From the NCBI RefSeq assembly GCF_033439725.1, contig NW_026944385.1:372001-436000 (forward strand): a stretch of 64,000 bases of DNA, written 5' to 3'. The notes below the pieces were generated by a model. The model made no database searches, was not told the origin of the DNA, and was given only the letters and a program-made list of their open reading frames with translations. The stretch is from Neurospora tetraspora (taxonomy: Eukaryota > Ascomycota > Sordariomycetes > Sordariales > Sordariaceae). Each line of letters starts with the position of its first letter. The first letter of the stretch is position 1. Shown here piece after piece: positions 47,185 to 58,138 of this stretch. The translations under genes and the position numbers were made by a program.

Positions 47185-48329
47185 TTACTCATCCTTGATG
47201 TGGAGAACAGCCTTGCCAAAGTTCTTGCCCTGGAAGATACCAAGAAGACCCTCGGCGGCGTTGTCGATGCCCTCGGTGACGTGGAGCTTGACCTTGACGG
47301 AGCCCTCGGCAATCCACTTGGAGAGCTGCTCCTGGTGCTCCTTGCAGTACTTGGGGCCAAAGTCCTTGTCGAAAACGATGAAGCCGCGCATCTCGAGGCG
47401 CTTGGCGAAGACGTGGATGAGGTTCTTGACGCCGTAGCGCTCTTCGGGCTTGGCGTTGTATTGGGAGATCTGTCATGGTTTACGGTTAGTAAAATGAAAT
47501 GTGATCTAGAAAGAAGGAAACTCACCATGCCGCAAGCGACAATGCGACCCCACAGGTTGAGGGTCTCGAGGGCAGCGTCGAGGTGCTCACCACCGACGTT
47601 CTCGTAGTAGATATCGATACCCTCGGGCGCCAGCCTCTTGAGGGCATCGAGCGGCTTCTCCTTCTTGTAGTTGAAGCCGCCATCGAAGCCGAGCTCGTTG
47701 ATGATGAAGTCCAGCTTCTCGTCGCTGCCGACGGAGCCAATGACCTTGAGACCCTCGCGCTTGGCGACCTGGCCGACGACCTGGCCGACGGCACCGGCAG
47801 CACTGCTGATGAAGATGGTCTCGCCCTTCTTGGGCTTGCCGATCTCCTTGTACGACGACCAAGCGGTCAGGCCGGGCATGCCAAGGGGACCGAGGAAGAG
47901 GCCGAGGTCCTTGAAGTTGTACTTGTTGTCGATCTTGGTCTGCACAAGCTGGCCGACAATGCCACCCATGACCTCACCGACCTCCTCCTTGGTGAGGGCG
48001 GCATACTCGGCGATGGGCAGGTGGGCAACCACCAGGTCGCCGGGCTTGTAGTCGGGGTTGTCGGACTTGAGAACCTTGGCGACGGTGTCGTTGGTGACGG
48101 GCCCGTTGAGGGGGTAAGCGGGAGCGTAGGACTTGATGCTGGCGTCACGCATGCGGCCGCGCTGGTAGGGGTCGAAGGAGGCGTAGAGGATGGAGACGGT
48201 CATACCACCCGGGGGAGGAGCGGCGTCGGTGTCGAAGCCACGGTCCTCGACGACGAGGTGCTCACCCGGGACGGGGTAGCCCGTGGGAATCTTCTTGAAG
48301 ATAAGAGTCTTGTTTTGGACCTTGGGCAT
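47185..48329 (-). CDS. NADPH-dependent MDR-type alkenal/ketone reductase
   Basis: Two exons (48329-47526 and 47469-47185) encode 362 residues. It belongs to the zinc-independent medium-chain reductases of the leukotriene B4 12-hydroxydehydrogenase / double-bond reductase group: MRDASIKSYAPAYPLNGPV near 60-78, GLTAWSSY near 153-160, and the cofactor loop AAGAVGQVVGQVAK near 177-190. YYENVGG and IVACGM follow, and the end is GKAVLHIKDE. It would reduce alpha,beta-unsaturated carbonyls with NADPH, for example in detoxification. Splice sites are canonical and in phase. High codon bias toward C/G-ending codons suggests strong expression. Confidence 0.9.
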
Positions 48330-49359
48330 TTTGGCGGTTTGTTGTGTTGTACTTTGGTGGGGTTGTTGGATTCAGTAAAGAGCCAGAATCAGATGCGACG
48401 CACCATGAGATTTATATCAAGGTCAAGTTCAGAGAGGCAGAAGGGTCAGGAAACGGACAGCGTCAACAGTGGAGACATTGCTGGGATCAACTGGGGACAT
48501 TTTGCTGATAAAGCACGGTTTCGACGGGACGATTGGAATCATGAAGAAATGGTGACGTGGGGCCAGATACTGTTCCCTCCGACCTCTCCTCTCGTATCCG
48601 CCCCTGTGGGCTACTTCGTGACATTTTCTCCCCTTTCCCTGAAGACACCACCGAAAAAGGAAACTGTTTCGTGCGTAGGTAGTAGGTAGTCAAGCTGTGT
48701 CGCCTTGTGTTGTTGCTCTGTGTTGTTGTGGTGATGCTGTGGTGCCGAGGTTGCCCAGCAATTGCGCCATTGTTGGCTTGATAAGCTAGCAGTGGTCTGT
48801 GTTCCCAATTCCGTGTTGGAGCTCCGGCGCCAATTCAACCACTGAGAAGCGGCGGAACAAACCCCCGCGCGCCCGCATTGCCCGCTGTAGCAAGTGCCGA
48901 GGCATCTCCGGGGGGCATTCCCATTTAAGCTTCTCTTCACCGTTCGTTCCGTTTCATCTTCCCGTCCCCTTCTCCATCCTGATTTCTAAGCACAAAACGA
49001 CCCTATCGAGCCGATGGAGTTTATGCAAGATCCTAAAACTCCCGTCCCTTGGTACCCGTCCCTCGGATTACTTTGCCGCGGAAACCGACAGAAACATCGA
49101 GGAGCTCCTTCTGTTTGTTTCAGAATTTCGACAGCTCATTGTTTACATTACGTCATGACGCTTTCCAGGCAGGCACCACTTCCCGGCAGGCACGGATAAC
49201 CGACAGCGATAAGCATTTCTTATCCATCACCCTAACCCTCTCTTCTTTCTCTACCCCTTTTCTTTACTTTTCCTCTTTTCTCTTAAACACCAAACAAAAC
49301 ACTCCCCTTTTCCTCTTTCTCTTTTCTTCTTTTCTCTTCCCTCCCCAACACAACACAAC
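48330..49359. other. Intergenic region between MDR and MFS genes
   Basis: Promoter side of the MDR gene (a possible TATA-like element near 48409, TTTATATCAAG) and 3' flank of the transporter gene. The C/T-rich stretch 49230-49350 lies just after the transporter stop. No gene. Confidence 0.4.
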
Positions 49360-51331
49360 TTAATGCGCAAACCTAAAATCCAACCTCCGACTCCCCTGCA
49401 CCTTGGTAGTCTCGATATACTCCGCCTTCTGCTCCTCCGTCAGCCCATTCCACACCTTATCCTTCTGCTTATTCCTCCACACATAATACGCCTTGGTGAA
49501 CAGGAACACGCCGATCGCAATAAAGTTGATCACCACCAGCTTGGTGTTGCCATCATGATAATACGGCTTGTCGTAGTCCAGATAAATAAAGTTGGCGATC
49601 ACGTTGCCGGTTTGGACGGACATGTTGTACAGCGCGGCCGAGACGGTGCGGGCGCCGACGTTGTTGGCGTTTTTGGAGGTCCATGCTACGAGGATTGCGT
49701 GGCAGTAGGGGTACGACAGGAGGACGGACATGAGCGCATAAGTTCCCCAGGGGTTGTCGATCAAGCCGGGCCAGAACTTGAGCGCTAGAATGCAGGGGAG
49801 TGTCCAGATGGATTGCAGCATGGCGACGAATGTTCGTTCTTGAAGCATGTCGGACAAGCGGGTGAGGAGGAGGAGGGTGATGATGTGGACGACGGACTGC
49901 GTCTTGTCAGCATTCTTTATCTCGACAAACCTGACTGACAACCTGCAAAAGAAAAGGAGGAAGCAGAACTCACCGAAGGAATAACCAGCAGATTCGTGTT
50001 AAACGCGCTAAACCCCAGCTTCCTCAGCGTCAAAGTCAAATAATAGTTCGGCGGCGTTTGCGGAATATACGCCACCAGCCCAATCGCATACAGCGGCCAG
50101 AGATCATAATCCTTCATGGTCTCCCACAGCCTCTTGGGCGTAATCGCCTCGCGGTTATGCATATCGCCCTTGGACGGATCGTCTCTCAGCACGCGGTTGA
50201 CGACGATGGAGACTTCGCGGTCCGTGAACCAGCCGTTGGGGCGGAACCACGTCTTGGTCTGCACGGCCGAGGCCGGCATCATGAAGAAGGAGGCCAGGCC
50301 GATGCAGAGCGTGATCAAACCCTCAACGAGGAACATCCATTGCCAACCCGCCCAGCCGTTGATGCCGCGCATGTGCAGGAGGCCGAAGGCCATGAGCGAG
50401 GTGATGATGGAGGTGGTGGAGAGGGTGGTCCAGAAGTAGGAGAGGCGGATGGGAAGCTCGCGAGAGGTGTAGAAGTAGGAGAGCCAGAGGACGATGTCGG
50501 GGATGAAGCCGCCCTGGTGATAGTGTCAGTTCTGGCGACCTCCTTGGACGGGGAAGGTAAGGAGACATACCTCGATAAGACCCAACAAACAACGAGTAGC
50601 AAAGAAGCTGCCCCTTCCATTCAACGAGCACTGCGAGATGGCAACGACAGACCACAGCACAATCTGAATCGGGATCCAGCGATCGGGACCAAGTTTCTTC
50701 GACAGCAACTGAGACGGCAGCTCAGCGCAGAGGAACGACACAAGGAAGATGACGTTGCCGTAGTTGTAGTCTGTCACAGTGTCAGCCTCATTGTCTCATC
50801 CTTCAATCCTGTTCATCACCCCCCAACTCCCCAACCCCCAACCCATCCCTAGCAGATGTACTAACCATTAGTATCCAACCCCAAATCATCCAACATCCCA
50901 TCCGCCAACGCCTGGCTCAGATTCCCCCGATCGACCTGCAGCGCAAAGAACATGACCATGGCCCACGCACAAGCCCGGAAATCAATCTTTCTAATAATCG
51001 CCTTCTCTTCTTCCTCCGTCCACGTCACTGTCGGATCAAATGCTCCCCTGCATTCATAGTCCGCTTCTTGGTAGACTTTCCGCCAGTGCTCGGCGACGAC
51101 GGGGTCGAGGAAGGGGTTCTTTTTGAGGTCGTCGAATTCGGAGGCTTCGGAGAGGTCCACGGAGGTGGAAGATGAAGAGCTGGAGAGGTTGAGGTTGAGG
51201 TTCTTGGTGTCCGACTCCGGGGAGACAACGGTGCCGTAGGAGGAGGAGATGGGGGAGTCGGGGTTAAGAGTCCCGGAGCCAGAGCCGGAGCCCGAGCCTG
51301 GGTATGGTGGTGGTGGTGGTGGTTGTGACAT
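49360..51331 (-). CDS. MFS anion:cation symporter (Dal5/allantoate permease family)
   Basis: Four exons (51331-50866, 50770-50571, 50513-49974, 49896-49360) with consistent phases encode 580 residues. The cytosolic N-terminus starts with Pro and Gly-Ser runs. The first transmembrane segment contains the family motif [67 protein letters not shown] and WMFLVEG are typical of the Dal5/Tna1/Liz1 family of organic-anion, vitamin or allantoate transporters. About 12 transmembrane helices fit, ending with an EEQKAEY cytosolic tail. The substrate cannot be read from sequence. Confidence 0.9.
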
Positions 51332-53183
51332 GGCTGTAAGTCTGATCGTTGGATGTCTGTTCGTGTGGTATCGTTATAGGACGGAAGGTGAGATGAGATG
51401 AAAGGGTGGGTGTCGTTCTATTTTGATCCCAAGGGGAGCACACAAAGTCGGAAACCTGACCGATGACAGATCGGACTGCAGAGATCCTGAGATGGGATGG
51501 GATGGGATGAGATGAGATGAGACGAGACGAGACGAGAGGTGCCGTCAGGCTGGTTGATGTGTCAACCAGAAGTGAGGCTCAAGTGTCGAGAGAGATGTCG
51601 AAGATGATATGTCAATGGTTCATGCAGTCATTGTCTGACAACACCACAAGAAGATCCGAGACGAGATGAGACGACTTGGAAATGACAAAGTACATGCGAA
51701 CATATTGTCTGGATAGCTGGGAAGGACTTATATACCTACAACGTGCTCTTGGGTTATTATGTACTCTATTCCCGCCTCTCTTCTTCCGTTCCCACCATTC
51801 AGAAGCTTTGAAGCAAAGAAAGTATGTGGATGAAATATCCTACCTTGATTGCGTGATGGTTTACCAGCCCGGTTGGCGGGTTGGCGGGTTGTCGCAAAGT
51901 TCACTTGGGAATGATGGGATGGGCACTAGGATAGGATTGGGGACAGCACCCGTCCGTCTGCTGCAGCTCAGCTGTTGAGGTTCGCCACTTTTCATTCTCT
52001 AGTCTATTCCGCGTTTACTGTTACCTGATAGTGTACCTTACCTATTGCCTGGAGAGCGCCCGGGCATGGGAAGAAAGCGTGGGGGAGTGGGGAGTTGGGA
52101 GGGAAGGGTAACAACCGAACCCCGGGGACCACTACCGGTAAGACGAACGTTGCCGTCACGTTGAAAGAAATTGGTCAATGGTATATCGCTGCAGGCTGCA
52201 TGCTCAGGGCTCGGGGAGGTTGATAGGGGTCCGATTCAGTGAGAATGTCGTGATTCTCTGCGGTATGAGACGGACGTTTCGTTGGCTCGGAGCAACTAGA
52301 CCATAGGGGATAGAGATCCCGCATCCCGGTCGATAGATAGTCAGTCTGGGGCTCAATATTCTAGACTCCAGTCCCGTCTGCTTGTTGATTTCAATGGTTT
52401 GATGCAGTACGTACCTACTCAGCGGGAGGAAGATGAGGGTGTTGTTTACGACGAGAGTGAAGAGACAAGCAACACTGCAGATAAAGGTGTTCAGGAGGCG
52501 TTACCTCCATCGTCATGAGGCGAAAAGCCAATACTGTATCAAACAAGCGGCCAAGCGTTCTTGCCATCTCTTGACGAAGTTTGTTGAACAAACCTAAAAC
52601 TCGAACTCACTCGCTCCTTCCCGCCGATTCACAAGCCTTGACTTGGCAACCACGACGGGAATTCGCAGGCAATCACACCCACGCTCCCATGACGTTGACG
52701 CAACCCGTTCTCGTTACCACGTTGGAAGCTACGACCGTGAAACGCTATTGGGGCTATTATGTGAGCAAGCATGGCGAGGCACCTCATGGTGGTTAATGGT
52801 GCAATCAAATGGTTCCCTTTATGTCGATTTGTGTGGGAGGTAGTGAGAGGTTCGCCAGTGAGGTACGGTCTTGGGGGCTGTTCGTCAACCCCCTGGGGTA
52901 TGGCACCATCACGACCCCGCTCGCTGGGTATCAGCCACAATAACACCCACGACAAGTCGACAACATTACGCGCGGGTTTGGCCAAAGGGCTTTGGAAAGA
53001 AAGACGTTTGTTTTATAAGAAGCTTCGAATGTGCGAAATGATTTCTTGAGAGTGATGTTTTACGGTGTTCCGACTCGAACTCTTGGGCAGCGCAAGTGTG
53101 CCAGCTACGTGCGACGCTCCTCAATTCGACACATCTCTGTCTTTGACTTTACCATAAATGAAATACATATCCTATCCTCCTTC
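51332..53183. other. Long gene-less stretch
   Basis: About 1.85 kb between two minus-strand genes. It holds the transporter promoter, a pentanucleotide repeat and short unsupported frames around 52581-53049. I see no RNA gene or transposon ends. Confidence 0.4.
51491..51539. repeat. GATGG/GATGA/GACGA pentanucleotide repeat
   Basis: Roughly ten 5-bp units changing in blocks from GATGG to GATGA to GACGA, about 160 bp upstream of the transporter start. Confidence 0.9.
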
Positions 53184-55103
53184 TCACTCACTACTCTCCG
53201 CGGCTTCCTCTTCCTCCTGCCTCTCCTGCCTCTCATATCGCTTCCTAGCCTTCTTGAGCCTCTTCCTAAGCAACCGCATCGTCTCATCACAAAACTCTCG
53301 ATCCTTCCGCTTCCTCAATCGCGACCTGTAATCCTGCCTCTCATCCTCTTGCGCCCCCCGCCCCAGCAAAGAATCCGAATCTCTCTGAAACATGTTGTCC
53401 ACTCGTTCGTTCATCTCTCTCTCCTCCTTCGCACGCTTCTCCTCGAGTTCCCTCATCTTATCCGTCTTAGCCAGACGAGCGTTCTCATGCTCCGGGCCGT
53501 ACTCGACCAGGACCTTGTAGGCGGGCCCGTTCAGCGACTTCATCATCTCTTGCATCTCCTCCTCCGCCTCGTTCTCCCGAATCTTTCTGGTCCGGAACGG
53601 CATGAGATAGTGCTTCAGGTCTGGTGGTCGGACCGTTGCGATGCTAACTTTGCCTTCGGCAACGGGTGGTCGATTCTCCCGGAATGTCTTGACCTGAGAC
53701 TCGGCATCCTCTATCAGTATGTCCTCTAAGCCAGCATCAGAATTCATAGGACCAGGCTTTTCGGCTTCAGTAAACCGAGCGTTGCCCGACCATCTGGCAA
53801 ACTCATTCTCATCATTTGGTCTCGTGCTCTCAAACCATCGTATCGCCTTGATGAGCTCATAGGAGTAAGGCCCGCCTTCGCTTTGCGCATAGGACGTCAA
53901 GCTGTAATCCTCGACATTGAACCAGTTCTTTTGGCCTTCTCTTGGGATGTCCTCTCCTCTTCTGTTTCTGTCTACTATGATCCGCCGCAACAGCTTCCCC
54001 ATGGCATAGATATCCTGCCACGTGTCCGGCTCTTCCATTTGCCAGATTCGATCCCTGGGGCTCACGCCATATCTAGCCTCTTTGATGCGTTCCTTGGGTA
54101 ACGACAGGCGGCCAAAGTGAATGATACCATTGTCGTGAGGCTGTTCACCTTTCCTTGCCGCGTTGTCAAAGTTGGTCAGCACCACTCGCGGAAGCCGGCC
54201 ATCCACGCTCTCCTCGTACCCTTCCTCGCCCTCCTCCGGCCAATGCAGCATAATGTTGTCCATTGTCAACCATCGGTGGCAGACTGCCTGCCAGTTGCGG
54301 GGTATCCTTTTTCCGTCCTCCACCTTGATGCGTTCGTTCCCCTCGCGTTCAACGCCCCAGTGCAGATAGAGGAGGGCTCGCGCGAGCTGCTCTATGAGGT
54401 GCCAGATAAACGGTTCCTCGACGTACTGGCTACCGTGACCTCCCCTGTTGATACGCATGATTGCGTGCTCGAGCGAGCCGCCGTTCAAGTATTCGTAGTA
54501 CAGAGAGGCGTTGTAAACTTCCTCTCTGACCTCGCCATCTCTCTCGACCATACCATGGTCCAGATTCCCATCCATCAGGTCGTGAGGAAAACCATAGGCG
54601 TACAATTTCTGGAAGTAGGGTTCATCAGGGAGGTGCAACTCGACACGCGGGTCGCGGCGGTCGCCAAGCCGAGCGAAGCGAATATCGCCAGGGATTGGGT
54701 GGGCGTACATCTGCAAACGCCATGGCAAGCGTTGTGCTAAGGTTTTCTTCCGATCACGGTATAAGGTCGCCAGGTGGGAACTCTTCAGGTACTTGCGTAC
54801 GCGCTTGTTGATAAGTAATTCCTCGGTATGCAAGTCCTGGACAAGCAGGAGTCGGTTAAGAGGAGCAAGCTGTTTGATGAGGAGGAATCCTTTTGTATCG
54901 CCGCGTCCTCTCCGTGCCTGAAGCCACCTGTTGCTCTGGATTTGGTTATACACGTCAAGGTCATCCCATTCATTGCCTTGAGGGGCCGATTCCCAATGGG
55001 CGGCGGGGAAGAGGATGGACCAGTGGAACATATCCCCCGCTGGGGTGGCGCGCTGTGGTTCTGCTGATGCAGCAGCATCTCTTCTTCTTCTTCTTGGAGG
55101 CAT
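53184..55103 (-). CDS. Protein-kinase-fold protein lacking catalytic motifs (pseudokinase)
   Basis: A single exon of 639 residues. The middle has a kinase-like layout: a YYEYLNGGSLEHAIMR hinge near 205-225, LARALLYLHWG, then CHRWLTMDNIML (about 275-287) where HRDxKxxN is expected, and VLTNFDNA (about 303-312) where DFG is expected. TWQDIYAMGKLL fits the helix-F region. The catalytic Asp of HRD and the DFG metal-binding Asp are both replaced, so phosphotransfer is unlikely. The N-terminus is basic (PPRRRRRD), and the C-terminal 110 residues are highly charged and probably coiled coil. Such divergent kinases are common in filamentous fungi and mostly uncharacterised. The start at 55103 fits the composition. 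Confidence 0.75.
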   Translation of the reverse strand: MPPRRRRRDAAASAEPQRATPAGDMFHWSILFPAAHWESAPQGNEWDDLDVYNQIQSNRWLQARRGRGDTKGFLLIKQLAPLNRLLLVQDLHTEELLINKRVRKYLKSSHLATLYRDRKKTLAQRLPWRLQMYAHPIPGDIRFARLGDRRDPRVELHLPDEPYFQKLYAYGFPHDLMDGNLDHGMVERDGEVREEVYNASLYYEYLNGGSLEHAIMRINRGGHGSQYVEEPFIWHLIEQLARALLYLHWGVEREGNERIKVEDGKRIPRNWQAVCHRWLTMDNIMLHWPEEGEEGYEESVDGRLPRVVLTNFDNAARKGEQPHDNGIIHFGRLSLPKERIKEARYGVSPRDRIWQMEEPDTWQDIYAMGKLLRRIIVDRNRRGEDIPREGQKNWFNVEDYSLTSYAQSEGGPYSYELIKAIRWFESTRPNDENEFARWSGNARFTEAEKPGPMNSDAGLEDILIEDAESQVKTFRENRPPVAEGKVSIATVRPPDLKHYLMPFRTRKIRENEAEEEMQEMMKSLNGPAYKVLVEYGPEHENARLAKTDKMRELEEKRAKEEREMNERVDNMFQRDSDSLLGRGAQEDERQDYRSRLRKRKDREFCDETMRLLRKRLKKARKRYERQERQEEEEAAESSE

Positions 55104-55548
55104 GGTGAGGTTGGTGCTCTGCGTTGTTTCGGTCTGGAATTTGGGATAATGGAAGAGGTTACTGGAGCAAGCAGTTGTTGTCCATTTGCCTGGAGTTGAC
55201 CTCGCGAAGCTTTATGTGCATCGTTCTTGTGCAGGCATTCTTTGTATCCTGCTATCCGCTTTCGGTGTCGAGGCGTTGAACCAACAAAGGGTGTTGGGTG
55301 GCACGTATTAACTGTAGTCACAATCAACAAAGGCAATCGGTACCAACCAAAATGATCAAACAACCTGCACGCGTTCCAGTCCGGCCAGCACCGAGTAAAG
55401 ACAATTGCTTTCTTGGTCAGTAGCATCCATGGAAGACCAAGGGATAAATCGCACCCAGAGGGCCGAGTGCCGTCTGAGATGTGCCGAGCAGATGTGGCTT
55501 TGTACGACTCTCAACACTCAGACAGTGCGAGTTTGTTGTCGCATCGGT
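55104..55548. other. Intergenic stretch
   Basis: Promoter of the pseudokinase gene and 3' flank of the HET gene. No other feature. Confidence 0.4.
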
Positions 55549-57576
55549 TCATACCAGCAGGATTTGCTGGCTTGACGAAAAAGCTTCTGCCCACTGCGTT
55601 GTCTCGGTGCCCTCCCCGTCCATCAGAGCATGGATGTAGCAAGTACCAAGTACCCGATAACCATGAATCCCATCATTTGTTTCCCGCAGCATCACAGGAA
55701 CTTGTCCTCCTCTGAAAAGGGCAATGGTATCTCCAGGAGAAGTCTGGCGGGGCGCCAGCCCAGGCCTGCCAGATGCATCGACAAACGCACGTCTTCCGTA
55801 GATCTTCCAGGCACGACAATAGTCCCAAGACTCCGACAGCATCCAGCTTCTCTTCGTTTCTTCGCTTGTTTGAGCTTCTACGGGGGGCGCAACCCTCCCC
55901 AGAAGGACGTTGAAGCCGTGAATGTACCGCTCTGGGGTCTCCAGCTCTGCACGGGTCACTAGGCTAAAATCCGCCATGGGCACTCGCCAGATATTGTCCC
56001 TTGCAACTTCATCACTTTCACTCGCCAACTGCTGCAACTCTTCTAACCATGCACGACATGCGACCAGGTAATTCTCCTGTCCTGAGGCACTAGTGAACTC
56101 TGAACCAATGCGGACGACAGTAGACATCACTGCTCCCGGCAAGAAGAGGGCGAGCTTCGATTCTCCAATCACTGCAATCACCACCGTGCTATTCAAGGGC
56201 CAATGTGTTCCCTTTGTGGCCTCAAAGTGGAGCACGCCTCCAGGTCCATCAAGTTTGACACTGCCGATGGTCGGGCGTCGAGGTGCCGTCCAGTCAGGCA
56301 CCCAAGAGGGAAGTCCCTCGTCTGCCCAACGAGCGGTCTCCCGATGATAGCATAGCACATCCGGGCCATATTCTTGTATCAAAGCTGTGGCGACGTGCGT
56401 GAGAACCGTGCTGACTGTTGTCTTGTCCGAGTAATCCACCGGGATCTTCTTCCTGTCACTCTCTCGTATGAGACCGAGCAACCCGTAGATGCGATCACGA
56501 GGATCAGTCGCCTGGATGGCCTTGTCCTCTCCATCCGCACAATCAGTGAACAGCAGAACCTCCATGAGCCGCATGCCATCCTTTCCTTCCCGCAGACTGA
56601 GCCTGTACACATTCGTGGCCTCCTCTAGATGCATGACACTGGGCATGATGTCCCCCAGCAACTCATACAGCCGCCGATACTTGGGATCAATATTCGAGTA
56701 AAGAATCATCCACTCAAACAACTGCAGCGCATCTTGAACATCCTCCCAGTCCACCACCACCCCCTCACCACTTCCACACGCCACCACCGCCTTGCGAGCC
56801 AGCACCACTTCCTGCACGATCCACAGCCGTCGCCAGTACGGCCGCTCACAGAAGAGCTGCCAAATACGCTCAAAGTCGAACCCCCCACTCTTGGCGTTCT
56901 CCTGTCCATAGTCCCGAGTTATGCTATACTGGAGCACAGTCCACACGAACCCCTGGGTAACCCTCCTTCTCTGGTCCTCCTCGCTAAGGCCCTCAAGCGC
57001 GCTTGGAAGCGGACCCTCCCGCTTCTTCTTCGCCTGCTCTCTGAACATGCTCCCCAGCCAGGCCACGGTCTTGAGCGTGCATCCACAGTCCCTATGCGGC
57101 CCTTCACCCGGACGGGGTAGCAAGCCTAGCCAGACGAACACCCGCGTAGCGCTAGTGTAGATTTGGCTCATAAGCGGGACCTGGAAGGCCTTTTCGTCGT
57201 TGTCGGCTTGGTTGATGCAGAGGGCGTCTATCCAGAAGCTTGTTTTGAAGTCATTGTCCTCGGGCTGCTGTTGCTGGGAGAGGAGGAAGCATAGAGCTGA
57301 GTGAAGATTGGGGGTAACGGTCATGGGGACGCCGTCGAGAAGGATCGTTGGAAGGGGCTCGTCGGGGTTCGGAATGCCCCAGACGTATGAGAGGGCCTGG
57401 AAGGGTGGCGCTGGTGTGGACGAGTAGGGCGCGGAGAGGGAGACATGGCTGAGGGAAAGGGAGATGACTGGCACAGAATCGGACTCTGGGGGTGCTTTTT
57501 GGGAGATGTCGAATGTGAGAAGCCGTATTTCCTGCGTAGCGCGATCGAGTGGTTTGTATGGAGATGCTGGGGCCAT
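55549..57576 (-). CDS. HET-domain protein (heterokaryon incompatibility type)
   Basis: A single exon of 675 residues, open from ATG at 57576. HET motif 1 is FQALSYVWGIP (about 59-69), motif 2 is FWIDALCINQADNDEK (about 115-129), and motif 3 is IYTSATRVFVWLG (about 139-151). The C-terminal 450 residues carry GDI, DPRDRIYGLLGL (near 365) and PSWVPDWTAPRR, typical of this fungal class. HET proteins trigger cell death or growth arrest after non-self recognition when paired with their partners; the partner here is unknown. No lesions, in contrast to the HET pseudogene at 21.8-25.8 kb. Confidence 0.92.
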   Translation of the reverse strand: MAPASPYKPLDRATQEIRLLTFDISQKAPPESDSVPVISLSLSHVSLSAPYSSTPAPPFQALSYVWGIPNPDEPLPTILLDGVPMTVTPNLHSALCFLLSQQQQPEDNDFKTSFWIDALCINQADNDEKAFQVPLMSQIYTSATRVFVWLGLLPRPGEGPHRDCGCTLKTVAWLGSMFREQAKKKREGPLPSALEGLSEEDQRRRVTQGFVWTVLQYSITRDYGQENAKSGGFDFERIWQLFCERPYWRRLWIVQEVVLARKAVVACGSGEGVVVDWEDVQDALQLFEWMILYSNIDPKYRRLYELLGDIMPSVMHLEEATNVYRLSLREGKDGMRLMEVLLFTDCADGEDKAIQATDPRDRIYGLLGLIRESDRKKIPVDYSDKTTVSTVLTHVATALIQEYGPDVLCYHRETARWADEGLPSWVPDWTAPRRPTIGSVKLDGPGGVLHFEATKGTHWPLNSTVVIAVIGESKLALFLPGAVMSTVVRIGSEFTSASGQENYLVACRAWLEELQQLASESDEVARDNIWRVPMADFSLVTRAELETPERYIHGFNVLLGRVAPPVEAQTSEETKRSWMLSESWDYCRAWKIYGRRAFVDASGRPGLAPRQTSPGDTIALFRGGQVPVMLRETNDGIHGYRVLGTCYIHALMDGEGTETTQWAEAFSSSQQILLV

Positions 57577-58042
57577 GTCAGCGATGTCGTGGCTCGTTGC
57601 CCCGCAATCAACGAGCGAGGAAGACCGGATGGGGGTTGAGTCGAGTGCTTCAAGTTCTGGAAAGCAGGTACAAACAAGATGTTGGAGTCAAAACACCCCA
57701 GTTTCAATTGCCTCGGGGAAACGTTAACGTCCCCCCTTCAACTCCGAAGACGAGCGCTCTTTCCAGATCACATAACCGCTTCATGTTGGGCGCTGAAGAT
57801 GACAGGCAGCAACCTGGCGCGATTGCCTGCCAAGTCCACGGTAAGCACGCCCACTGCGCCTGCCGCCTGCCGACGGGATTCCATTAAACATTACCACGGG
57901 AACACCACGATAACGAATCTTTCTGTTTGCCACATCTTTTGGAGGATGAAAAAGAAAAAGAGAAACGAAAAGTCGTGAAAACGTTGGAGAGCACAGAGAG
58001 GTAAGAAGCACAATGAAAGGATGAAAAAATGGCAAAAAGATG
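57577..58042. other. Spacer between HET gene and tRNA
   Basis: Upstream region of the HET gene. No gene seen. Confidence 0.4.
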
Positions 58043-58138
58043 GGGCTCAACCGGGATTTGAACCCGGGACCTCGCACATTCATGGATACCATGAGGGTTT
58101 AACCCGAAGCGCGAATCATACCACTAGACCATTGAGCC
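58043..58138 (-). tRNA. tRNA-Pro(CGG) with intron
   Basis: On the minus strand the acceptor stem GGCTCAA pairs with TTGAGCC. The D arm TGGTCTAGTGGTATGA and T arm GGTTCAAATCC are complete, and the loop TTCGGGT carries anticodon CGG. Anticodon stem CGCGC pairs with GTGCG across an intron of about 24 nt placed just 3' of the anticodon. Confidence 0.94.

Noticed and set aside
47583-48689. 368-codon plus-strand frame
   Set aside because: Antisense shadow of the MDR gene, produced by its strong GC-ending codon bias.
50058-50852. 264-codon plus-strand frame
   Set aside because: Antisense of the MFS transporter exons; hydrophilic shadow without homology I can see.
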